DNA of 64,000 nucleotides, taken from positions 310,001 to 374,000 of the forward strand of contig JANTQA010000015.1 of assembly GCA_027625915.1 (NCBI GenBank). The letters are read 5' to 3'. The stretch comes from Anaeramoeba flamelloides (Eukaryota; Metamonada; Anaeramoebidae). Each line of letters opens with the position of its first letter. Position 1 is the stretch's first letter. Positions 13,201-25,064 of the stretch are shown here, in pieces. Position numbers and translations under genes: made by a program. Under the pieces are notes generated by a model. That model saw only the letters and a list, made by a program, of their open reading frames with translations, was not told where the DNA came from and searched no databases.

Positions 13201-14931
13201 ATAGAAGGTTAGTGTCGAGTTTGTTAAATTGGAAAATCAAATACAATTGGTAGATGATATCTTATCATTTGATCGATCAACAATTGTTGGTGAAATTTCA
13301 ACAAATTTACCCTTACATTTTTTGTTCCGCTCGTTTCATTATTTTGGAAATTTGGAAAAACCTGTTTTTATTTTTGAGTTTTAAATTTTTTTCTTTTATT
13401 TGGATGAAAATGATTACTTATAAAAACATTAATACCTTGTAACTTAAATGTAGTTATATATTAGGTTTGGGAAAATACAATTAATTGAGTTTTCTTTTGC
13501 CTATTTTTGATTTTGGGTGTGTCCAAATTTTTGGAACGGGGTTTATAATCGAAAATCATTTGTTTTTTTTTTTTTAAGGAATAATGAGAAAAAAATTTAA
13601 AATTATAAAATATGGCCTCAATCTTTTATTATTAGAAAACTAAATTGAGTTTAAAATAATTCTAATGATTGTGTCTGGATATATATATATATATATATAT
13701 CTAGATGCTCTTTGAGTTTGATGACACAAATTTAGTCACTTCAAATTTCTCTTTTTAATAGGTTAATTGTTTTCTTTTTTTAACATTTAACGCTTAACTA
13801 TAAATCCTAAATCTTTTATTTTCTACAATTGACTTTCTTAATTATTTCTTTTATTTTTTTTTCTAATAAAATTTTAAATTTAAAAAAAAATTTTTTTATC
13901 AGCATAACAAAATAAATTGTAGTGAATGGTTATATCCATTTGTTAACATTTAAAGTATTAAATATTTTAATAAAATTTTTCCAAGTATTATTGTTATTGG
14001 TTATTCAATCAAATGTTTTTTGAAATCATAAAAGTATTTATTGGAACAAGAAAGATCTATGAATTACAAAAATCAAAAAAACAATAATTAAAAGAATAAC
14101 TACTAACAACAACAATTTTTCAAATAATCAAAATAATAACGACAAGCAACAACAATTTTTCAAATAATAAAAATAATTTTTCAAATAACAATAATTTTTC
14201 AATTAATAAAAATAATTCTACTTTTTTATTTTTTCTCTATTTTTACATTAAACAGGAGTGGGAAATGTCTTAGTTCAGAAATTATTAGCAAAATAAATTG
14301 TGAATGCAAACTTTCTGGGATGCCCACTTTAACAATGGTTTTTAATAATTCATCTATTCTTGAGGACGTATCTTTCCACCAATGTATTAATCTTGACACT
14401 TGGGAAAGAAGAAAAATCTTAGATTTTGTTCCACCTGATGGTATTTTTGAATTATTAACATATCGCTCAAATCGAATGCAAACACAAATACCATTGTACA
14501 CAAGCGGCAGATTTAATTGGTCAAAAAAGAAAAGGAGAGGGAAATTTGAAGTCATTCTTCAACTTCGAAACAGTTTGGTGAAATCAATCGATAACGTTTC
14601 AGTGTTGATACCATTAGCCCAAGGCTGTTCAAGTCCCGCAGTTAAAACAACAAACGGAGCAGTATTTTTCAATGATCAAACATTTGAATTAAAATGGGAA
14701 ATCAAAAAAATGCCTAAAAATAATGAAATAAGCATGAAAGGATCAATCAAATTGCCGAACAAGGTGCCAATTCCTAGAGAAAAGCCTGTCGCAATAATCA
14801 CTTTTTCGATCGAAGGTCTTTGTATGTCAGGCCTGAAAGTAACAAATTTAAATATTTCAAAACTGAAAAAAAAAATATTTAAAGGAGTGAAATTTATTTC
14901 TAAAAGTGGTAACTTTACTCTCAAATTTTAA
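10245..14931 (+). CDS. AP3M: AP-3 complex subunit mu
   Basis: Three exons: 10245-10580, 10796-11031 and 14256-14931, with phases 0 and 2 matching and GT-AG introns, encode 415 residues; the metazoan protein is about 418. It is the medium chain of the AP-3 adaptor, which sorts tyrosine-motif cargo from endosomes to lysosome-related compartments. The N-terminal longin-like part starts MIKSLFILNTGGDIVLEKHW. The linker holds VFPVTTESSMLKDMI and GGLPWRRKNI, the latter a hallmark of AP mu chains just before the mu homology domain. That domain runs from about residue 165 to the end, with LSGMPTLTM, VSFHQCINLDTWE, FVPPDGIFELLTYR, GLCMSGLKV and the terminal FKGVKFISKSGNFTLKF block. The start is the first ATG and fits the family exactly. 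Intron 1 is 215 bp; intron 2 is 3.2 kb and carries two transposon remnants. Identity as AP-3 rather than AP-1/2/4 mu rests on the MIKSLFILN start and overall resemblance. Confidence 0.95.
11448..11985. mobile_element. TTAA-flanked miniature element in AP-3 mu intron
   Basis: The ends TTAAGGACTACGTT and AACGTAGTCCTTAA form terminal inverted repeats including the TTAA target. The core is about 510 bp without a transposase frame. It shares the TTAA boundary and the G-rich start with the elements at 9011, 34924 and 51061 but has a different interior, so it is a separate family of the same general type. Confidence 0.7.
13006..13545. mobile_element. Mariner-type MITE in AP-3 mu intron
   Basis: The left end TAAACTAGATTCCAAAAATT and the right end, read inversely, TAAACCCCGTTCCAAAAATT match; both continue TTGGACACA. 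TA at both borders fits a Tc1/mariner target. The TTCCAAAAA...GGACACA ends resemble those of the mariner relic at 44195-45227. The 540 bp interior has only a short open frame (13254-13442) with no recognisable transposase motif, so it is probably a non-autonomous derivative. Confidence 0.7.
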
Positions 14932-15404
14932 AATAATTCAGATACCCTTTTTGTCTGTTTTTTAATTATTTTTATTTTTTGATCATATCTACAATATTTA
15001 TACCACATATCATTATATATTTTAAATTGTTTGTTGTTATTTTTTTTAGAACTTGGAAAGAATCAATTAATTCGAACACATCTTAATAATTGTTTTTTCC
15101 TTTTTTTTCCCAATTACCGCTACACAAAATAATAAATTAATTAATTTATTTTTTTTTTTTAATTGTGCTTTTATTTCAAAAGTTTTTTTCAAATAGTGAT
15201 GACAAACATTTTCCGTTAACGACATGAAAATTGATTTATTAACTTTTCAAAGTCTTTTGAAAGCTTTTTTAGCCCTTGATATATGTACTAAGCATAGAAT
15301 CGCATCCCAATATTTTTCAAATTTTTACAATAACAAAACCGAGAAAAAGAAATTCAATTTTGTTTTTTATAGATATTAAAATTCTTCTATTTATTATTTT
15401 GATC

Positions 15405-15949
15405 TAATCTCCAATTCAATATTTCTAACATACCAAAATTCAATTTTTGAAAAAAAAAAAGTCTAATTTAATCAATTCCCTAAGAAATACCAAATTATAA
15501 CCATTCGCTATTTGAAATGTTATGAATTGTTTATGTGTTAGAATACTCACAAAAATAACAAATAACTAATTATCAATACTAATAAGCCAAGAGTCTGTTA
15601 AAATTTTTGGAGAATGTTAAAATAAAAAAATAAATTGGTAAATAAGTTTAAATTCTATAGGAATATTGATGGGTCAAATGGTCAGATACTATCAACTATT
15701 TTTATTTGAGAACTTCCATTTTGAATAACTCAACTTTAATATAATAATACCAATCGTTCAGAAAAATTATTTTTATCATAATAAACAAATTAGTTAATTC
15801 TAAAAATTGATGAAAACAAAATACTAAAAGTTGAAACATTAAGTTCTAATTTTTTCAAAATTAAAATTATTTCTAATTTTAATGGAACTGTACTATTATG
15901 ATTGTATGTACTATTGAAACTGGGTCGATTATTCTTGAATTTTAGTTTA
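15405..15949. mobile_element. Family A MITE, copy A1
   Basis: A roughly 545 bp non-coding element begins TAATCTCCAATTCAATATTT and ends TTGAATTTTAGTTTA. Its ends are imperfect inverted repeats resembling the mariner relic's end (TAAACTCAATTCCAAAAA). It is collinear with A2 (15961-16502) and A3 (59003-59541), sharing for example the blocks CCAAAATTCAATTTTTGA, AACTAATTATCAATACTAAT and ATTTGAGA. Confidence 0.75.
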
Positions 15950-15960
15950 AATTGTCAAAA

Positions 15961-16502
15961 TAAACTCCAATTCAATACTTTTTATATAGCAAAATTCAAT
16001 TGTACAGATAAAAAAAAATTATTAAATAAATTCTCAATGTAAAACAAAATTAGAACCATTACACTAATTGGGATGTTATTAATTGTCTATAATTTACAAA
16101 ATTCACAAAACAAAAAATAAAAAAACATCAATAATAATAAACCAAGAATATGTTAAAACTTTTGGAGATGGGCTAACAAAAAAAATCATTGGTAAATTTG
16201 TTGAAATTCTATTAACAATGGTTGATAGATCAAATGTTAAATTATATAAATAATTTTGTCTGTGATCGATTATCTGAAATAAAATAGTCAAGGTTAACAC
16301 AATACGAGATATTTTAAAAAGTTAAATATAGGGAAAATTATTGGATAATTGAAAAAATAAAAACAAAACAAAAAGCTCAAAGATTAAAAATTGATTTTCA
16401 TATTTTACAAAAATAAAAATTATTTCCAATTTGAATGAAATTGTATTATTGTGATTCTTTGGAACATTTTAACTGTGTTAAAATTTTTGGAATTTTAGTT
16501 TA
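15961..16502. mobile_element. Family A MITE, copy A2
   Basis: It starts TAAACTCCAATTCAATACTT and ends TTTGGAATTTTAGTTTA, about 542 bp, only 11 bp after copy A1 and in the same orientation. It has no coding capacity. The two copies differ enough to have inserted separately or to be an old tandem duplication. Confidence 0.75.
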
Positions 16503-16772
16503 TATCTAAAAAAAAGTAAACAGATAAAATTAAAATAACAAAAACTAATTGATATTCTTTAAAACACAGTATTTATAGATTTAAATTATTTTTCAAAAAT
16601 TTTGAATCAATTTATAATGTTAATGGGAATTTTTTTGAGCATTTATCCCAAATTCTTATCAAAAAAAATTTGTTCAAATTTTTGGATCTGATAATTTTTT
16701 TTTCCAATTGTACAGATTTTTATTTTGATTTTTCAAATATTTGTTTTTCTTTTGTTTTTCTTTTTCTTTTTC

Positions 16773-16803
<31 letters not shown>

Positions 16804-17759
16804 TTTTTTTTCTTTTTCTTTTTTTTTTTTTTGTCGGAGATCATGTGGAAAAAAAAAAAGAGATCTTTCAAAAAGACAAATAATCGCTAACAAAATTGAG
16901 ATTATGTAATTTCTTTTAAAATGAATTTAACTTTTGGCAAAAAATCTAGTTATTGAATTTTTTTACAGTAAGAGTTCAGTAATAAAAAATAAAAAATGTT
17001 CTTTTCAACATTTGTGACTCAATTTTTTTAGTTTTTGGTTTTATTTTTTTTTTTAATATCTAGAAATATTAGATTTTTATATTTTATAATGATTTAAAAG
17101 TGAATAAAAAATCAGATTTAATTTTTAGTTGTTCTTAAATACTAAATAATATATATATATTTCAATTTATTATTCCAGGTAAGTAACCTTTTTGAAATGG
17201 TGTTAATTTTATCTTTAATATACTACCCATAAAACTAAATATAGCAAAATGTTTTCTTTTATTTATGGCTAGATAAGTATCTAAATCTATTTAATAAAAT
17301 TGAGTATAGTAGTAAATATAAATTTTCTATCTAAAGCGAAATAAGTACCAATTGATTCACAACTATTTGTGTAAAAAAACTTTTCAAATATAATTTTTAA
17401 ATTAAATCTATAAGGTTTATTTACTCTCTTTTTTTTTCTTTTTTTCTTTTCTCTTTATATATAAATATATATGTATGCATGTATGTATATATGTATATAA
17501 AGGTAAAGAAATGTTATCTGAGTAACTATATTATTATTAAGATTTTGGATTAGATAAAAAAAAAACTAAATATATTTATAGTTTGATATAATCACTGAAT
17601 AATTTGATTGAATATCCTCTCTTGAATATATATTATTATTTCTTTTTTTTTTTTTTCGATTTTTACAAATACTTTTTTATTTTTATATGGAGACAAATTT
17701 AAAAAAAAATCAGGCCATTATTCAAATAATATTATACTGTACAAACCTTTCAAAAAATA

Positions 17760-18130
17760 GATCATACCATATAATACAGTTTAAAGAAATTTTTTTTGAA
17801 AAAAATTGTCGCTTTTGATACACTCTTATGAAAAAATAAAATTGAAAATTTCAAGTTACAGTCATTTTAAAAAAGTAAGTGCTTTTTTTTTTCTGATTTT
17901 GTATCGAATTATAACTTTTTAAAAGTTTGATATTTTGATAAATTGTGAATTTTTAAAAAAAAAGATTTCTTTCCTTCATACACCAGCCTCTATACCCTAT
18001 TTAAAGATCTGGTCATCACTTTATTAAAACAGAAAAGTTATAAAAAGTTTTAATTTCGAAAAAGCCCTCGCTTTTTTAAAATGAATAGAAAATAATGGAA
18101 AGGTTTAAAAGGTCATCAAATTTTTCATAC
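17760..18130 (-). repeat. Family C repeat, inverted copy
   Basis: The complement of this stretch matches 22440-22830. The shared block reads here CCCTATTTAAAGATCTGGTC followed by ATCACTTTATTAAAAC, and the reverse complement of 22700-22745 agrees closely. It contains recurring TTTTAAAAAAGTGAG-like units. Non-coding. Confidence 0.6.
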
Positions 18131-20685
18131 TATCATTTTATCATTGAGATCTTTTTTTTTGGTTGCCGAATTGTATCGATATCCTTTGATATCGTTTTTT
18201 CAAAATTTACATTTTTACAATTAAAAGAACTGTAATATCACAAAATCATTTTTCATGACACACCACACTTTTGAACATTGAAAAAATGATGGTATATTGC
18301 TACGCACCATAAGAGTTCAAAAAAAAAATAAATATAATTATTTTTCAAATACTTATATTTAAAATTCAAATGAGATAATTATTCTCCACATTTTCATTTT
18401 TTTGAATTCTGGTATCAGGGTTTATATATGGTCCTTAGTATAACCAATATATTGAATAAAAAAAAAAGGGTCGGTCAAACAAACTAAAATAGGGATTCCC
18501 AATTACAAGTAAATTCTTTGAAAATCTTTTTATTAAAAAAAATAGAAAAAAAAAAAATAAATGGTAAAAAAGTAAAAATTTAATCTTTTTTATTAATTAT
18601 ATACCAATATATTACAGAAAAGTTTGTAAAAAAATTAAACATATAAAACTTCTGGCAATCAATTGATATATTGATAATAAATAACTTTTATTGTGACTTT
18701 TGAGAAATTAAAAATTTTCTCAAAGTTTTTTCATATTCAAGAGATTAACATCTACCAATGTGAAGTCTAAGATTAAAATATGTTGCTATTGAGATCTCAG
18801 CGCATTAGTAGGTAATGGTTCAAATGTTTCTAGAATTCGATTAGTGAAGTAATACTATTTGTTGATCTTAACAATTCAAAATGATCCCTTTTATTTGTAT
18901 AAAATTCAAAAGAATTTCAGATAAAAATCTATATTTCGCTATATATTTAACTGTTAAGTCATCAATATTCTAACCCCACAATTGTAAAATATCTTACTTA
19001 AATTTGTCTCGCGAAATGTAGATTAGTTACTAAAAAATTCGTTTTTTTTAAAAAAATTGAATAATTAACTTGAGGATTATTTTGACAAACTACTTGCTGA
19101 CATCTCGGAAAGACATTGATGCTACAACTAATTTTAGAAAAAGATAAAAAAAAATAATATTAATCAGTCTTTGGGTTTTTATGTTAATAATAATTGAACT
19201 CATCCTAGAAATTAAACAATTTCAAAAATAGTTACTTTTGGGACTTCTAAAAATGAATTATTAAATATGGTAATATTATTATTTTGATTTCTATTTTTTA
19301 TCTTTGGAAAAGTAATTTTAAAATTCACCAAAAATGAAAATTTTAATAATGATCATTAGTAAAAACAACTCTAAAAATTTATTTTGTAATATATTTTTAA
19401 CAGATTTTTTGGAGCTAATTGACTCACACCACTAATAAAAAATGAACCCAACTTCCAATAAGTTTAATTACCTACTAGTCTATTGAGAAAAATCCCTTAA
19501 AATTAATTGAAAACATTGACAAGCTAAAAAAGAAGAACAAATTTTTTTAAAGATTGTCAACGATAGTAACTCTGAATGTTCAATCCCTGATCTCTCAAAA
19601 CCGAATTCTATATTTGAGAAAAATATTTATGTTGATTATTACAATTGTTTGAAAGCAAAGAAAATTGGTTGGATCAGAATTTTTGAGTTATTTAAAGAAT
19701 TAGCACTTCTTTTTGATTCAATAAAATAAAAACCCTCCTTTTTTTAAGACCTCACACAAAACAGCAATAAACCTTCTGAAATTTCTCAAATAGTTTTTTT
19801 TTTTAGCTTAATTTGCAGAATAGATTGGAATTAATTCTCTCTTCATTGTCCTTTTTAATTCACTTTTTAAATTAGAGTTTTCTAACAAATAGATAATAAT
19901 TTGTGTTTTCTATTAATTTGCTGCTCCTTTTTTATCCGAAATCTAGGTAGGTGTTGAGTTAATTGTTGGAGAACTAAGAAAGATCAATTCAAGTAATCTT
20001 TCAGAATTACAAAAAGAAAATCAAAAGAAATACTCTCCTTTTAAATTCTTGATACCTAAAGTTCTCAAGTAAGAAAAGAGAAAATCCTTTGTGTAAAAGT
20101 TTTACATTAGGAAATATCATCAAAATATTCAGGTATTAAATAAAGAGTTATTAAACTTTTCAATTTTAACCTATTCAAAATTTGACAATTCTCGTTTCGG
20201 ATGATTTTCAAATTTTACAAGAAAAAGTCTTCACAAGGTATAGGTTGGTTAGTACAGTTGGTAGCAATCCCAAAAAGGTTATTATCCAGACAATCAAGAA
20301 AGAACTTATGAAATAAAATCTCTTCAAAAGAGAATTATAATATAATTCAATTTTTTTCAATTATCGGCCATTATCATTTTCCATTATTTAAACAAATGAA
20401 TAAAAAACACACTCTCCAATAAGGAGAGTTACACTAACCTTCAACCAGAATTGGTATTTGGTACTAATTTCTTTTCAAATAAAAATCTAAATATCAAAAC
20501 CTGTCTAAGAAAAAAAAAAAAATTGAACTTTCGCAAAATTCCAAAAAAGTGAGATTTAAAAACAAACCAAATTCTCAACACTTGTTTTAGTTGTGTGGAA
20601 AAAAGAAATCCCAAATTAGGAAAATATCTTTTTGTTCACTTTTTTTAACAGAAACAAAATTTTTCATTTTTTTCTTTTGATTTGT

Positions 20686-23600
20686 ATGACTAATATTTCA
20701 CAAATAATTTTACAGAAAGCATTTACACACTTCATTGGTTTAACTGATTTCTATGTAGACAAAATCTCCAAATTAAAATTAGTCAAAAAATTAAAACTGA
20801 ATGACGAGAGTCTGTTACGCCAATCAATTGAATCGTTAGTGACCCTTTCCAGAAACAATTTTGATCAAGTTTGCTCTGCTTTGTTCGATTGGAGACAAAA
20901 AAGACTAGAGACACAAGTGCTTACAACAAAAAAAATGAATAAAAAAAAAACCATGAGGACAACAAAAATCCAATTAGACAGAACAATTTCTCCCAAGGAG
21001 TAAAGTCTTGTTTCCTTTTTCCTTTTTTCTTTTTGTTCTCGATTTTTTTCAAAGTTTTAAAAGTTTACTTCGTCATTCTTGAATTCCATTTTGAAAAAGA
21101 AAAAAAGCCATTAAAAAAAAAGAACCAAACCAAAAAGAAAAAACAAATTTGTTGTGAGGAAAAGAAATCTTCCAAAGTTTCTTTTGTTTTACCTTCGCAT
21201 TTAAATTGTTTTTTATTTATTTATTCCCTTCAGAAATTTTCAAGACAAATTTTTTTTCCAAACACTCGTGCCACCAATTACAACCAGAGTATGTTCTTAC
21301 AATGATGCCCCACTTTTTTTTTCTCAAGATCTTTCAAGTTTTTTTCCGCAAAGAATCCATTCTTTTTTTTTTTCTTCTTTATGGTTTTTGTTGATGATTT
21401 TTTGAAATTTGCTTGTCAAGATTAAAGTGAAAAAGAACCATTCAGCCATTCGTTTTGAAAAACAAAACACAAAAATTAAATTCTGAACGAAAAATGGTCT
21501 GTTGAGTCACAAATTGATTATTAATTTGCCATTCCTTTTCAGAAAGTGAGTATAAAAATTTTAAAAAGTGTTGCTCAGATTGTTTCAAAACGTCAACCAA
21601 AGAGTTTGGTGCAACACCTCTGTAAATTTTTATTCCTCACTTTTGTGAAACAGATCAAAACATCATCTTTTTTTTTTTTTTTTTTTTCTTTGTGCTTAGC
21701 AAAAGATTTGTCCATATTTGGTGGCTGGTTAAAGTCTTTCCAAGGTTACCACGGATATTTATATAAACCAAATTTTGGTGCTAAATTCAATTTTGATAAA
21801 GTTGAATTGGAAGGATAAGAAAGTCGTTATTGAAAAAAAAAAAACTTACATCGAAATGTGCTTTTCTGAAAGAATTTTTTCTGATCTTTGAATAAATAAA
21901 TTTTAAGATCCCCAAAATGACTTTAAGCGTTGAAAATTCGTTATAAACCACTGGAAATTTACTTTTGAAATAACCAAATATTTTTGATTTTTTCAATTGA
22001 TCAGAAAAATGGAATTTCCAGATTTTTGAAATTTCAAGGATTTTAGATTTGACAGCTACGAGAAAATTTTTCAGATAATCTCATTTCTGTCTAAGTTTTT
22101 TTTTTTTTCAAAACGAGCTTTCTTATCCTTCTATTCAACTTTCTAAACACCTAATTTAGCATCAAAATTTGATTTATATAAAAATTCGAGATATCGTTGG
22201 AAAAGCTGTAGTTTTTTACTATTTAATACCATAGGATTATTTTTTATTGTAATTTCTAATTCTAAGGATTCAGGACCAAAAAATAGGATGTTTATTAATG
22301 TTTAGATGATTTTATACTGGGTCGATTTGAAATATGTGTATACGAAAAAAGTTTTCCAAATTTTATAAAAAACTGTTGATAAACTGTAATAGATCTGTTT
22401 TATGGCCATATTAAAAACATTTTTTTCCCACGTCTTTTTCAAACAACTTTTATTTGAATTTTAAATGGAAAAGAATTTAACCACCATTTTAAAAAAGCGA
22501 GTCACAAAAGTTTTACAAAGTGTTTGGGAAATTTTAAAAAAGCGAGTCACTTTATAAAACTTTTTGGAATTTTTTATTTTATAGCAGTTTTAAAAATGTG
22601 AGGACTTTTTTAAAAACTATTCCAAGTTTTCTATTTTAAAAAAGTAAGGATTTTTCCAAATTAAAACTTTTTGAAACTTTTCTGTTTTAATAAAGTGATG
22701 ACAAGGTCTTTAAATAGGGTGTAGAGGTTGGAGTATGAAGGAAAGCTCTTTTTTTTTACAAAAAAAATTCCACGATTTATTAAAAAATAAAACTTTTAAA
22801 AAGGTTTAATTCTGACAAAATCATAACAAAAAAAAAGTACTCATTTTTTTAAAATGGCTGTAAAAAAGTGAGATATTTTTTTAATTTAAACTTATTCAAA
22901 AAATAATGTTTTAAAAAAGCGAGAAGTCAAAAATTTTAAAAGATCTTTTCTCATCACCCCAATCACTACCTCAGTTCCAAAGGTTTATTTGTTCCCTTTT
23001 ATTAAAATTGAAAAAACAGGAAAATTATTTTTATGAAAAATAGTGCCTACTTTTTTAAAACTTTATTTTTTGAAAAAGTTTTAATTTTATCTATCACTAG
23101 AAAAAAAAGTCTTTACCTTTTTAAAATAGCTGCACTCAAATTGCTTAAAATATCAAGTCAAACAATTTGGTGCAACAACTTTGTAAAATTTTATTCCTTA
23201 CTTTGTTAAAATTACTGTATTTTTTGGGTATAAACTTATAAAAGTTGTTGACTGATGTAGAGTGTAATTAATGTTATTTCAAACAAGAATGATACATTTT
23301 TTAAAAATTACAATTTTTTTGATTTTTAAAATAAAAACATTACTGATCTCTGACTGCCAATGTTAAATATATTAAAGGATAAATTAAATACCACAAATAA
23401 AAAATTAAAAAAAAAAGAACAAAACATAATTTTGAAGTATACTGAAATTTTATTTACCAATTTTTAAATGATCACGAAATTAAACAACAAATTTTTTAAA
23501 AATACTCATTAAGCACTTCTGGCATGTTTTTAAAACTCAAAATTGATATAACAAATAAAAATAAAACACCCACCAATTGTTCTAAAGTTAAATTATTATT

Positions 23601-25031
23601 TTAAAAAATACTTTAAAATAAATTTATTTAATAGTTATTTACAAAAATAAATATCAAGAAGATCGTTTGATCAAAAAAGTAGTACTTAACTCATTACGAT
23701 ACATCATAATATTATTAAGTTTCTCAATTTTTTTTTTTAAGGGATGAAAATAGGATTTTCTTTGTTTCTGAAACCTTTCTTAAATTTGATAACCAATTCT
23801 AAAAAACAAACAAACTTTTAAAACACTCAAATAATAATCAACACAGCACTATTTCTTGTTAAATTAAATTAATTTTTAAATAAAAGTTAAATACTTTTAA
23901 AATATTTTAAGTGAGTACTTATATTGCCAAAAACGACACCATGTCGCAAAGTGCCTTATAGCACCTTATGTTATATTACAGCACCTTATAATACATTAAG
24001 TACTTTGTAGTGCATTATAATGATAAGATTTTCTCGAGATTTTCTGTTTTATTTTGAATCTATATCTTTTATCTCTCGAAAACATAAAACTCAAGAAGAA
24101 CCAACAACATTTTTTTTTTATTTAAATTCAAAACAATTGGTAAAAATCTTTGGATATTAACACCTAAGTATCTTATTTTGAAGACACAATTTTTGATTTA
24201 CTGACATTTTTCAATAAACAAATGCAACATTTTTATTTCAAATTCCAAAATGCTTTGTTTTCCCAAAATGAGCATAAAAAATAATAAGATCTTCACAAAC
24301 AATTAAAAACTAAGGAATCTCACACATTAATTTGTCTCTTATTTCTTACCCTTTAAGATAAAACTAAAATTTAATAAATCAGAATTTAACAGTAATAAGG
24401 ACTACTTACTATTGCGGAAAAAATTTTTGACAGGGAAAAAAAGTGGGATACTTATTTTGTCAAAAATCAAAAATTTAATTGCCAACATTAGTAAAAATGA
24501 TCAAAACCACCAGAAAGCTTTGATTGTAAAAAGTAGCAAAAACGAGTAATAAGTACATTTTTTGAGATTGGCTCAATCGATAATTGATTCAAAATCCCAT
24601 CACCAACTAAAATTCCACACAACATGAATAAATCAAAATTTTCTACCTTTTTAAAAGTCTTGAACATTATCACCCAGCACTTTCAAAATTGAAATTCAAC
24701 CTTATTTTCTTTATTTAATTTTAATTTTTTTTTTTTCCTTTTTGATAATTTTTAGATTCTAATTAATTTAAATAAGGGATTTAAGAACTAATAACAATCA
24801 AAAAAAACACACATATATTTTTCGAAATATTTTTTTTTTAGATTATTTTTATTGTGTTAAAATAGTCGGTTTAAATTTACCTTTTTAAAAATCCCAAATA
24901 AAATTTTTTTTTCAAAATGTATTAATAAAACTTATTTTTATTACCCCATTTTTTTTGTTAGATATTGCTTTATATTACCCATTTATTTAAAAACAAAAAG
25001 AGATAATTTTCTAATTTCATTTCAAATTATT

Positions 25032-25064
<33 letters not shown>

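Larger units (their letters stand above)
14932..20685. other. Intergenic region with repeats, upstream of Furry
   Basis: It contains two adjacent family A miniature elements (15405-16502) and a reverse copy of the TTTTAAAAAAGTGAG-type repeat (about 17760-18130). A short open patch at 19947-20069 reads VGVELIVGELRKI and is flanked by an AG and a GTAAGA, which could be an upstream exon of the next gene. The poly-Phe and poly-Lys frames at 16670-16909 are translations of T/A runs. Nothing else was recognised. Confidence 0.55.

Noticed and set aside
16670-16909. Open frames of poly-Phe (+) and poly-Lys (-)
   Set aside because: They are translations of a long T-run with no other content.
19947-20069. 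Short open exon-like patch as a separate gene
   Set aside because: It is too short and without recognisable family; it may be an upstream Furry exon, but the joined sequence runs through a Phe-rich segment that looks like an intron end.
21546-21818. Plus-strand 90-residue frame as a gene or Furry exon
   Set aside because: Its sequence is repeated at about 23130-23220 and in inverse at 22116-22213, so it is repeat DNA.
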